A DNA stretch of 64,000 nt from Streptococcus salivarius (lineage in GTDB: Bacteria; Bacillota; Bacilli; Lactobacillales; Streptococcaceae). The notes beneath the pieces were generated by a model. That model was given only the letters and a program-made list of their open reading frames with translations. It had not been told where the DNA came from and did no database searches. The position numbers and the translations under genes are program-made. Positions 26,477 through 35,622 of the stretch are shown here, in pieces. Numbering within the stretch: position 1 is the first letter of the stretch; each line of letters starts with the position of its first letter. The stretch is from positions 1,225,501-1,289,500 of the forward strand of contig NZ_CP015283.1 in the NCBI RefSeq assembly GCF_002094975.1. Direction: 5' to 3'.

Positions 26477-26526
26477 AAAAAACTAGAACTTTTAGTTTGA
26501 AACATTCTCTCTAAAGCTCTAGTTTT
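26477..26526 (-). terminator. Intrinsic terminator inside the leader of the 24651 gene
   Basis: The RNA arm AAAACTAGAGCTTTAG pairs with CTAAAAGTTCTAGTTTT and is followed by a run of T. It lies about 180 bases downstream of the promoter at 26711-26738 and 300 bases before the start codon, so it could attenuate transcription or end a small RNA. Confidence 0.65.
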
Positions 26527-26681
26527 GTATTATAGACAGATGTGTGTATGAAAAGAGCCTTAGATTATCATGCCAAAGTGCCTAAGGACCAGTTTTCATG
26601 CATAAAAAATTATTTTGACGTTAGAATTCTAAAGCCAAGTTCCTAATCCTAATCCCTCTGTAGTACACTTTCAACGTTTTG

Positions 26682-26738
26682 GTAAAACGCTTACATGCTC
26701 ACCTATCTTTATTATAATACTTTTTTAATTACAAACAA
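26682..26738 (-). promoter_or_regulatory. Promoter with cre-like site in the initially transcribed region (24651 unit)
   Basis: Minus strand: TTGTTT (26738-26733), 16 bases, TATAAT (26716-26711). TGTAAGCGTTTTAC (26695-26682) falls at about +10 to +23, where CcpA binding would block transcription. The same arrangement recurs at 38943-38999. Confidence 0.65.
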
Positions 26739-26817
26739 GTTTTTTTACAAGATAATCGTAAATGTTAAAAAAATGTCATAATTGGGTTCTGTTTGAATGA
26801 CAGTGATTGATTATATG

Positions 26818-26851
26818 AAAAAGGAAGTTGACCAACTGTCGACTTCCTTTT
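26818..26851 (-). terminator. Rho-independent terminator of the four-gene glucan-binding operon
   Basis: A 14-bp stem AAAAGGAAGTCGAC (one wobble), 5-base loop and T-tract, 39 bases after the stop of the 26890 gene. Confidence 0.85.
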
Positions 26852-26889
26852 GTGTGAAATAATTGAAATTCATAGTCACTTGTAAATGA

Positions 26890-29418
26890 CTATCGAAGGA
26901 TATGGCCAACCCCGTCATTATCGAAGTAATAAGTAACGTGATTGATTGTCAAGGTTACATTATCAGCACGATTACCAGAGCCAGGAAGATAATAGTAAGT
27001 CTTACCACCTAAAATGATGAGTTTATCTTTAGCTTGTATACCCTTATATTGTCCATAATCATCATCGTAGAAGTAGACATGCTTGCCATCGATAACTCTT
27101 CTACCAGTCAGAATATTTCCCTTACTATTTGCATAATACCAGTTATTCTTATGTTCGAAGTATTTTCCGGTTACAAGGGCACCAGTCTCTTTGTCATAAT
27201 AATGATCACCACGGTATGGATAATTAAACTCACCTTTCACTTTTTCGCCGTAGCTAAAGTAGTACTGAATTCCGTCCAAGTATTTAGCACCGTGAAACTT
27301 CTTTCCTTTTTCATCAACATAAAACTCTTTGCCGCCATCCTCAACCAATCTATCTGTTACTAAAGCACCGTTATCTTTATCGTAATAGTGATTATCAGGA
27401 GCAAAATGGCCTTTGTATTGGACACCATTGGTGCCGAAATAAACGTTGACGTTATCAATGGTATGAGCACCAAGGAGGAGGTAACCCTTGTCATTGACAT
27501 AGTACCAGTTACCTTCGGAATCACTAATATAGCGGTTTCGTTCAGTTGATTGACTTTTAATGCTGAGGACACCAGATTGGTCTGCCACATAGGTCTTACC
27601 ATCGAAATCAAAAGTTGTATCTTTAACCTTTCGACCGTTATCTTTATCAAAATAGTAAACCTTGCCATCGATATCAACGAACTCTCCCTTAGCTTGGCGA
27701 TGAGTTCCTAAATGGAAATACATGTCATAGCCATCAATAGTTTCGGCACCAACACCAGGTTGTCCATACTCATCGTAGTAGTACCAGTAGCCCTCTTTAT
27801 CTTGAGAAAAATGAGCGCTCTTAGGTCGAAGGTCCTTAAAATCACTAGAAATGAATTTACCAACCCCATCATTATCAAATTCATAGATATTTGGAAATTC
27901 TCTCATAATATAGTGCGTAGGAATATTCAATCGTCTATTTCTAGCAATAGTTCCATCATTGTAGAAGTAATAGTTATTGAAAAATCTGTGCACGACCATG
28001 TTTCCATCATCTTGGAAAAAGTACCTATTACCATTGATGGTTTGCCATCCTGTGACTGGTAGGCCATCGGCACCAAAATAATACCTTTCGAGTTCAGGAT
28101 GTTCTTTGCTGTCATAATTGGAATAAGGAGCAAAGTCAAATCTTATTTCTTTAGCATAGTTTTCTTCAGGAATGAATCGTCCAGCTTTGAAGGTGACGAG
28201 TCGGTTCGTCACAAGGGCGCCGTTATCTGGGTCGTAAAAATAGGATTTACCATTGACCTTACGGCGTTCACCCTTGACCTGTCTACCATTCGAATCAAAG
28301 TAATAAGTCAAACCATCAATGGTTTGTAGTCCAGTAACTAGTTTTCCATCTTTATCCATATAGTACCAGTGACCACCATTATCTTGTAGAAAAGCTGGAT
28401 GGTTATTTGCCACCGTAACGATACCATTAGGATCAATATTCAGTTTGAAATCACCGTTGTTGAGATGTGTGTCTTTAACTAATTGTCCTGCATTTTCTTT
28501 GCCAGCATCTCCAAACAGATAGAGCTTGTCTCCGACCACGTTCAAGCCATAGCTAAGTTGACCGTTTCTATCAGGATTAAAGTAATAGGTTTGTCCTTTG
28601 ATATCTTGTAAGCCAGAAACTCGCACGCCATCGCTACCTAGATAGTAAGTTTGACCATTTTCTTCAACAAATTCATCATGGAGCATACGTGCACTATCTG
28701 TAAAGTAATAGAGTTTTCCATCAATAGTTTCGAAACCAGGATGTTCTCGCTCTTTTTTGAAATAATAGCGTTCACCATTAATATCTTGCCATCCCATAAG
28801 CTTATTACCGTTGTTATCGTAGTAATAAGTTACGTAATAAGGATGTCTTGTAGTGATAAGACTTCCTAGATAGTTTTCTGTTTCAATACGTTCTTCTTTT
28901 TCGGTAACAAATCCATTCCTTTTTTCAGTAAAGGCAGAACGGTCAGTTCCTCTTGTGGTATTTTCGTTTGGGATATCACCGACAGGTGACACATTCTCAG
29001 CTGTAACACTCTCACTAGTTGTTGCACTCACCTCAGAATGTGCAGTTTCAGAATTAGCTAGTTCCGAACTAGCTGTACTTGTGACTTCAGAGCTTGTTTT
29101 TTCAGAAATAGTTTCTGTTGAAGTAACTTCAGAGGTGACTACTGGTGTTTCTGATACTGTGGCGGCTTCGCTCGAAGCGGTAGCAACTGTGTTTTCTGCA
29201 GGTTTAGCTGTGGCTTCATTACTTGCTGGAGCATCGACGTCAATAGCGCCTTCTTTGATGATGGCTTCAACAGTTGCTTCATTAACAGGGGTAGGTTGTT
29301 CTTCAGCTGAAGCATAGTTAAGGCCAGCAAAACTCAATCCCAAAGCAAGTCCTGTCACTGCAATAGTTACCCAATGTTTTTTAACTTTGTGAAGTTTAAA
29401 ATGTACTTTCTTTTCCAT
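26890..29418 (-). CDS. Secreted glucan-binding-repeat protein, 842 residues (last gene of operon)
   Basis: KxYKxGKxW-type signal peptide (KVHFKLHKVKKHWVTIAVTG...NYASAEE). The Ser/Thr/Glu linker to about 150 is nearly identical to those of the next three upstream genes. The repeats start at HPYYVTYYYDNNGNKLMGW and run to the end (about 30 units, last NVTLTINHVTYYFDNDGVGH). Unlike its siblings it lacks the GGxWYSDxxGNW opening module. No catalytic or anchor motif. It lies 54 bases downstream of the 29473 gene with GAAAGGAGAATTATC before ATG, the same leader as in the siblings. Confidence 0.8.
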   Translation of the reverse strand: MEKKVHFKLHKVKKHWVTIAVTGLALGLSFAGLNYASAEEQPTPVNEATVEAIIKEGAIDVDAPASNEATAKPAENTVATASSEAATVSETPVVTSEVTSTETISEKTSSEVTSTASSELANSETAHSEVSATTSESVTAENVSPVGDIPNENTTRGTDRSAFTEKRNGFVTEKEERIETENYLGSLITTRHPYYVTYYYDNNGNKLMGWQDINGERYYFKKEREHPGFETIDGKLYYFTDSARMLHDEFVEENGQTYYLGSDGVRVSGLQDIKGQTYYFNPDRNGQLSYGLNVVGDKLYLFGDAGKENAGQLVKDTHLNNGDFKLNIDPNGIVTVANNHPAFLQDNGGHWYYMDKDGKLVTGLQTIDGLTYYFDSNGRQVKGERRKVNGKSYFYDPDNGALVTNRLVTFKAGRFIPEENYAKEIRFDFAPYSNYDSKEHPELERYYFGADGLPVTGWQTINGNRYFFQDDGNMVVHRFFNNYYFYNDGTIARNRRLNIPTHYIMREFPNIYEFDNDGVGKFISSDFKDLRPKSAHFSQDKEGYWYYYDEYGQPGVGAETIDGYDMYFHLGTHRQAKGEFVDIDGKVYYFDKDNGRKVKDTTFDFDGKTYVADQSGVLSIKSQSTERNRYISDSEGNWYYVNDKGYLLLGAHTIDNVNVYFGTNGVQYKGHFAPDNHYYDKDNGALVTDRLVEDGGKEFYVDEKGKKFHGAKYLDGIQYYFSYGEKVKGEFNYPYRGDHYYDKETGALVTGKYFEHKNNWYYANSKGNILTGRRVIDGKHVYFYDDDYGQYKGIQAKDKLIILGGKTYYYLPGSGNRADNVTLTINHVTYYFDNDGVGHILR

Positions 29419-29472
29419 GATAATTCTCCTTTCATTGAAAGATAAATTGGAATTATATGTGTGAAATAAATA

Positions 29473-32400
29473 TTATTCGTAAATATATTTAATAACTCTT
29501 CCATCACCGTTTTCATCGAAATGAACAACCTCAGCTTTCACCTTGTAACGAATTGAGTGATTAAAAGTAATGTCAACATTTTTAGCACGTTTTCCAGTTT
29601 TTGGGTAATAATAATGGTAGAAGTAGTCATTTCCCGCCCAAATTGTTCGCAATTCATCGTAGCCTAGTCTACCATCATCGTGAAAATAGTAGTAATCATC
29701 TCCAATCTTTTGTTCACCCTTATAACATTTACCATCACTACCAACATAGTAACGATAACCGTCAATGTCAACGAATTTGTCACGTCCTAAGTCAACAAGT
29801 TCACCAGTATTCTTGTCATAGTAATAACCATCATCAGCAACAATACCTTTAGCTTGTTTACCATCTTTATCAAAGTAAACCTTCACATTATCGATAGTTT
29901 TGTGTCCAGTTACCTTTTGACTATTTTCATCGACGTAGTACCAACTATTAGAATATTTTTTACCAAAATATCTAGTAATTGCACCAGTTGAGGTGTCTGC
30001 TAGACTAGGGTATCTATCGAATTGAAATACTTGAACATAATTATGGTCGATAGGCTCATTACCTAGGTCGGTGATAAAATGCCAAGGTTTTATTTGAACA
30101 TAACGTTTTGTGACTAAAGCTCCGGTGTCTTTATCGTGATATCTACCATCTGGTGCGAAATCCCCTTTTAATTGTGGTCCATCAGGGTAGAAGTAGTAGT
30201 CCTCACCGTTAATAGTCTGATAACCTGACACCTTGTAGCCACTATTATCTAGGTAGTAGCGGAATGTAGTTGAGATACCATTAGCACGCCATTCACGAGC
30301 GATTCTTACAGTACGCTCTCTGAAAGTATTTCTTGCTAAGTTACCTGTATGTTTATCGTAATATTTACCGTTTTTTGCGAAACCTCCTTTTACTTGCTCT
30401 CCATTTTCATCGAAGAATACTGTTTCACCATTAATAGTATGCTCCTCTTTTAAAGCGATTCCTTCGGAACCAAAATAGTAAAATGGTTTTGTATCATCGC
30501 TAAATCCATTGTGGTTAGAAGGAACGTATAAGTTCCTAGCTAGATGACCATTATCATTCATATAATGGATATTGTGGTAGTCATCATAGAACAGTCCATT
30601 TTTTTTGATATCATCTTTCTTTTCAGTAATGACACCTTCTTGATCTGAAATATAAAGTTTATCGTTCACTTCAAAAAGTGTTCCAATGACACGCTCACCA
30701 TTAATTTTATCGTAGTAGTATTTGTTTCCTCCTTGTTTAATAAACTCTCCTTTAGATTGCTTTCCGTTTTGGTCAACATAATACCATTTACCATTTATCA
30801 TAACTGATCGGTTGACACCTAAATTAACACGAGCACCGGTATCTTTATCATAATAGTAACCATCGTCTGCGAACTGGTCTTTGATTTGTTCACCATAGGC
30901 ATTAAAATAAACAGCAACACCATTTATTGTTTGGGGACCGTGAAGGAATTTTCCGTCATATCCTGCATAATAGGTGACTTTTCTAATTTTAGGGTTAAGA
31001 TAGTCATTCTCTAGGTGATAGATAGTAACGTATTGATTTTTAACCATCATTCCTTGGTAGTCATAATAATAGCTGTTTTCAAATTCGTCGGTAACAATTT
31101 GGTTGCGATAGTTTAAAGCATATGGTACCTCAGAGAGTTTACCTTCATTATCAGCTTTATAGGTCTTTCCATCGATTTGAATAAGAGAGTTGATAACCAT
31201 TTGTCCATTATGCAAATCATAGTAATGTTTTGGTAGACCTGAATTTGAGTAGCTAGCTTCACCTTTTAGTTGACGACCATTACCGTCAAAACAAACATGA
31301 TAACTATCAACAATTTGGTTTCCAATGAGTTTTTGACCATTTTCATCGACATAGTACCAGTTTCCATTGTCTTCTACATAAGCATTAGTAACAAGTTCAC
31401 CACTATCCTTGTCATAAAAGTGTCCATTCGGAGCGAAGTGTCCTTTAACTTGGACTCCACTGTCCTTAAAGTAAACTTTGACGTTATCAATGGTTTGTTC
31501 GCCAATGAGTTTATTGCCATCGGAGTTGTAGTAATACCAGTTGCCTTTATCATCGCTGACATATTGGTTATGGAATCTAGAATCACCTTGGATAGTAATG
31601 TTACCCTCTTTATCTGCGATATAATGGATACCGTTTAACTCAAAGGAAGTGTCCTTGACTTTACGGCCATTGTCTTTGTCAAAGTAGTAGATTTTATTAT
31701 CAATATTAATGAATTCGCCTTTAGCTTGATGTCCTTCTGGACGAGATGATTCATGGAAGTAGAGTTCAAAGCCATCAATAGTCTTAGGTCCAGTGACTGG
31801 AAATCCGTCTTTGTTGAAGTAATACCAACGACCTTCGTAGTCCATCATAAATTGATTTTTTGGATATTCTATATTATTTTCTGAAGGAAGAGTATAGTAA
31901 ATTGGGAACGGATAAGTCACAATGTTTAGTTGTTTATTGAGATAATCAGCCACCCCATTGTGGTCTGAATAAAATACATATGGCATAGACTTCCGAAGAC
32001 CCTTTTCGATGATAGGAAATTGTTTGTTTTTGGCTAAGGCCCCTTTGTCATCAAAGTAGTAGCGTTTGTGATCTAATTCCATTAGTCTATGAACAGCAAC
32101 TTGGCCATTGTCATAGATGTAATAGTCATCACCTAAAATTGTCTGACGACCTTTCTCAAGTGTGTTACCATTTTTATCGAAATAGTAACGTTCTAATCCA
32201 GGCATTACATAATAGTTTGGTTCGATATAAGCAGGTTCATTGAAGTAAACAACTTTACTATAGTTTTCTTCTGGAATATAGTGGCTGTCTTTGAATGTAA
32301 TAAAACGGTCTGTTACTAGCTTGCCATCGTTTTCATCGTAAAAGTGGAGTTTATCGTCAACTTTCCTAAGTTGCCCTTTTACCATAGTGCCGTCATTGTT

Positions 32401-33036
32401 AAAGTAATATTGGAAACCGTTGATTTCTTTTGGTCCAGTAACCAGCTGCCCTTTTGTATCTACATAATAGGTAACACCATTTGCATCTGAAACGAAACTC
32501 TCTCTTTTATCTGTCTTTTTTGTGATACCTTCCGCTTCAACAGTGATGGTGAAATCGCCATCTTTTTGTGAGGTATCTAAAGTTGTTTTATCAGGAGAAG
32601 TACTTATGATGAGGTTTTCGTTGTTTGTAGGTGTATTTGTTGCACTTACCTCAGAATGAACAGTTTCAGAATTAGATGCTTCCGAACTAGCTGTGCTTGT
32701 GACTTCAAAGCTTGGTTTTTCAGAAACAATTTCTGTTGAAGCCACTTCAGAGCTAGCTACTGGTGTTTCTGACACTGTGGCAGTTTCGCTCGAAGCGGTA
32801 GCAGCTGTATTTTCTGTAGGTTTAGTTGTGGCTTCATTACTTGCTGGAGCATCGACGTCAATAGCGCCTTCTTTGATGGTGGCTTCAACAGTTGCTTCAT
32901 TAACAGGGGTAGGTTGTTCTTCAGCTGAAGCATAGTTGAGACCTGCAAAACTCAATCCCAAAGCTAGTCCTGTCACTGCAATAGTTACCCAATGTTTTTT
33001 TACTTTGTGAAGTTTAAAATGTACTTTCTTTTCCAT
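29473..33036 (-). CDS. Secreted glucan-binding-repeat protein, 1187 residues
   Basis: The longest repeat-only protein here. Signal peptide and linker (1-135) as in its siblings, then a short non-repeat segment (LDTSQKDGDFTITVEAEGIT) and about 45 aromatic repeats. It contains two Cys (SYHVCFDG, GSDGKCYKG), unusual for secreted streptococcal proteins. The C-terminal unit departs from the family pattern (VDITFNHSIRYKVKAEVVHF). No enzyme domain. Third gene of the operon, 57 bases after the 33094 gene. Expected to bind alpha-glucan at the surface or in the matrix. Confidence 0.8.
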   Translation of the reverse strand: MEKKVHFKLHKVKKHWVTIAVTGLALGLSFAGLNYASAEEQPTPVNEATVEATIKEGAIDVDAPASNEATTKPTENTAATASSETATVSETPVASSEVASTEIVSEKPSFEVTSTASSEASNSETVHSEVSATNTPTNNENLIISTSPDKTTLDTSQKDGDFTITVEAEGITKKTDKRESFVSDANGVTYYVDTKGQLVTGPKEINGFQYYFNNDGTMVKGQLRKVDDKLHFYDENDGKLVTDRFITFKDSHYIPEENYSKVVYFNEPAYIEPNYYVMPGLERYYFDKNGNTLEKGRQTILGDDYYIYDNGQVAVHRLMELDHKRYYFDDKGALAKNKQFPIIEKGLRKSMPYVFYSDHNGVADYLNKQLNIVTYPFPIYYTLPSENNIEYPKNQFMMDYEGRWYYFNKDGFPVTGPKTIDGFELYFHESSRPEGHQAKGEFINIDNKIYYFDKDNGRKVKDTSFELNGIHYIADKEGNITIQGDSRFHNQYVSDDKGNWYYYNSDGNKLIGEQTIDNVKVYFKDSGVQVKGHFAPNGHFYDKDSGELVTNAYVEDNGNWYYVDENGQKLIGNQIVDSYHVCFDGNGRQLKGEASYSNSGLPKHYYDLHNGQMVINSLIQIDGKTYKADNEGKLSEVPYALNYRNQIVTDEFENSYYYDYQGMMVKNQYVTIYHLENDYLNPKIRKVTYYAGYDGKFLHGPQTINGVAVYFNAYGEQIKDQFADDGYYYDKDTGARVNLGVNRSVMINGKWYYVDQNGKQSKGEFIKQGGNKYYYDKINGERVIGTLFEVNDKLYISDQEGVITEKKDDIKKNGLFYDDYHNIHYMNDNGHLARNLYVPSNHNGFSDDTKPFYYFGSEGIALKEEHTINGETVFFDENGEQVKGGFAKNGKYYDKHTGNLARNTFRERTVRIAREWRANGISTTFRYYLDNSGYKVSGYQTINGEDYYFYPDGPQLKGDFAPDGRYHDKDTGALVTKRYVQIKPWHFITDLGNEPIDHNYVQVFQFDRYPSLADTSTGAITRYFGKKYSNSWYYVDENSQKVTGHKTIDNVKVYFDKDGKQAKGIVADDGYYYDKNTGELVDLGRDKFVDIDGYRYYVGSDGKCYKGEQKIGDDYYYFHDDGRLGYDELRTIWAGNDYFYHYYYPKTGKRAKNVDITFNHSIRYKVKAEVVHFDENGDGRVIKYIYE

Positions 33037-33093
33037 GATAATTCTCCTTTCATTTTAAACTGTCATTATTGAGAAGGAGTCTTTATAACTTCA

Positions 33094-35565
33094 TTAACTA
33101 ATGAGTGTTCCGTTTCCATCAGCATCAAAATGATAGGTTTCCCCTTTAATAGTAATGTCAATATTTGACAAACGGGCACCTGAGTTAGCATCGTAGTAGT
33201 GGATTTTACCATCGACGGTGACTAGTTCACCTTTGGCTTGTTTACCGTTACTGTGGAAGTAGACTGGAACATTGTCAATGGTTTGTTCACCGGTCAAGGC
33301 GTACCAGTTTGGACCAAAGTAATACCAACTACCTTCCCATTCATGGTATTGATTTTTAAGAGCAGCGCCTGTTGCTTCATCCAGATAGTAGATGTGGCTA
33401 CTGTTAGGGATAGTATCACTGTAATACGCATAGATGAGCTCACCTCTACTTTGCATTCCGTAGTAGTATTTACGAGTAGGAAGTCCAAAGTAGTAGAGTT
33501 CGCCATCGATAACTTGAACGGAGACTAATTTGTTTCCCTTACCGTCTAAATAATACCAGTGATTATCTTTGGTTTTAACGAAACCAGCTTTTGTGACTTT
33601 TTTACCATCAAATCCGATATAGTCTCCACTATCTCCGTGGCCTGTGAATTCTCCGAAGGCCTGATGACCATCTCCAACGATAAGATTCACTTCTTCACCA
33701 TGAACAATATGTGTTCCTGAGTAAACTTTTCTACCATCTTGACCAACATAATAGCGTTTGCCATCGACTTCGACGATTTGGTCTCGGACAGCAGCACCTG
33801 TGTCTTTGTCATAAAAATGATCAGCATTGGCAAAAATACCTTTGGCTTGGACACCGTCTTTATCAAAATAGACTTCTACACCACCTATAGTTTGAGCACC
33901 AATTAATTTATCGCCCTTATCATTGACATAGTACCATTTGCCATCTTTTTCGACATAACGGTTGGTAACGAGGGCTCCACTATCTTTATCATAATAATGG
34001 CCGTTTGGCGCAAAGTCCCCTTTAACTTGAGAATAGTCATCACGGAAGTAGACATTGACATAATCTATCACTTGTTCACCCTTTAAAGGATAACTAGATT
34101 TATCAACATAGTACCATTTACCTCCAGCAGTAACATAACTATTTTTGGCTGTAACTGGAGTCAATTTACCATTTTCATCTGCAATTGATGTTGGGTATCT
34201 ATCATCTACAGCAATAAAAGTGAAAGCATTGGTGAGGATAGCACCTCTTACGCCGTTAATGTATTTAGAAAACTGAGCATAGTACCAGTTTCCATCAACT
34301 TGGAACAGTGGGTTTGGGCTGCCAGGGACATCATCTCTTAGTGAACCAGATTCATCAAAATAGTAGAGTTGTCCATTAATACGCTTGAATCCATGAACAA
34401 CATGTCCATTTTCATCAGCATAAACGGAAGGTGTCCAGAGGTATCCTCTCAGGTACATGTATCTGATTTTACCCCAGCCATTATAGACTTTTTGTCCCTG
34501 TTCATTGTAATAACTTTCAGTACCATCAGGATTCTTGAATTTAGAATAATAGACCATGTCTGGTTGGAAGTAGTACTCTTTACCGTCGATGGTTTTAGGG
34601 CCAGTGTAAATATTACCGTCATTGTCATAGTAGTAATAAATGTCGTCGCTGGTTCCGTTAATGTAGCGAGTACTATGATAGAGGGCAATCTTATTATTCC
34701 AAAGTTCGCCATTTTCAGGATGGAAATAATATCCTTTACCCTCAATAACTACTCTTTGTCCTTTTGTTTGAAGCCCCTTGTCATTAAAGTGGTAAGTTTT
34801 GTCTCCAATTTCTTGAAGGCCAGTCACTTTTTCACCTGTCTTATCTACATAATACCAGTGGTTATCGCCAGTAGTAACAAAAGATTCAGTTGTTAGATGT
34901 CCAAGTTCACCATCATAATAATGTCCATCTTGGGCAAAGTTTCCTTTGACCTGTTTACCATCCTTGTCAAAATAGACATGCTGTCCATCAATTAGGTTTG
35001 GACCTGTCAGATCCTTGCCATCTTTTTTGTAATGCCAATTGCCTTGTTCATCACTATACCATTGACCACCCGTGATATTCTTTTCAGCAGAGGGAACTTG
35101 AGAATTAGGGGTATCAGTATCACTAGTTGTTGGTGACGAATTCTCAGCTGTAACACTTTCACTAGTCGTTGCACTTACCTCAGAATGTGTAGTTTCAGAA
35201 TTAGCTACTTCCGAACTAGCTGTACTTGTGACTTCAAAGCTTGGTTTTTCAGAAACAGTTTCTGTTGAAGCGACTTCAGAGCTAGGTGCTGGTGTTTCTG
35301 ACACTGTGGCAGCCTCGCTCGAAGCGGTAGCAGCTGTGTTTTCTGCAGGTTTAGCTATGGCTTCATTACTTGCTGGAGCATCGACGTCAATAGCGCCTTC
35401 TTTGATGATGGCTTCAACAGTTGCTTCATTAACAGGTGTAGGTTGTTCTTCAGCTGAAGCGTAGCTGAGTCCTGCAAAACTCAATCCCAGAGCAAGTCCT
35501 GTCACTGCAATAGTTACCCAATGTTTTTTAACTTTGTGAAGTTTAAAATGTACTTTCTTTTCCAT
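33094..35565 (-). CDS. Secreted glucan-binding-repeat protein, 823 residues
   Basis: Signal peptide and linker as in its siblings, up to NSQVPSAEKN at about 165. The opening module is GGQWYSDEQGNWHYKKDG, followed by about 28 aromatic repeats, including the typical GHYYDKDSGALVTNRYVEKDGKWYYV. Its last 55 residues (YFHSNGKQAKGELVTVDGKI ... NGTLIS) are the same as those of the 35623 protein apart from a few changes. No catalytic domain or LPXTG. Second gene of the operon, 57 bases from the first, with an identical ribosome-binding region. Confidence 0.8.
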   Translation of the reverse strand: MEKKVHFKLHKVKKHWVTIAVTGLALGLSFAGLSYASAEEQPTPVNEATVEAIIKEGAIDVDAPASNEAIAKPAENTAATASSEAATVSETPAPSSEVASTETVSEKPSFEVTSTASSEVANSETTHSEVSATTSESVTAENSSPTTSDTDTPNSQVPSAEKNITGGQWYSDEQGNWHYKKDGKDLTGPNLIDGQHVYFDKDGKQVKGNFAQDGHYYDGELGHLTTESFVTTGDNHWYYVDKTGEKVTGLQEIGDKTYHFNDKGLQTKGQRVVIEGKGYYFHPENGELWNNKIALYHSTRYINGTSDDIYYYYDNDGNIYTGPKTIDGKEYYFQPDMVYYSKFKNPDGTESYYNEQGQKVYNGWGKIRYMYLRGYLWTPSVYADENGHVVHGFKRINGQLYYFDESGSLRDDVPGSPNPLFQVDGNWYYAQFSKYINGVRGAILTNAFTFIAVDDRYPTSIADENGKLTPVTAKNSYVTAGGKWYYVDKSSYPLKGEQVIDYVNVYFRDDYSQVKGDFAPNGHYYDKDSGALVTNRYVEKDGKWYYVNDKGDKLIGAQTIGGVEVYFDKDGVQAKGIFANADHFYDKDTGAAVRDQIVEVDGKRYYVGQDGRKVYSGTHIVHGEEVNLIVGDGHQAFGEFTGHGDSGDYIGFDGKKVTKAGFVKTKDNHWYYLDGKGNKLVSVQVIDGELYYFGLPTRKYYYGMQSRGELIYAYYSDTIPNSSHIYYLDEATGAALKNQYHEWEGSWYYFGPNWYALTGEQTIDNVPVYFHSNGKQAKGELVTVDGKIHYYDANSGARLSNIDITIKGETYHFDADGNGTLIS

Positions 35566-35622
35566 GATAATTCTCCTTTCATTTTAAACTGTCGTTATTG
35601 AGAAGGAGTCTCTATAACTTCA

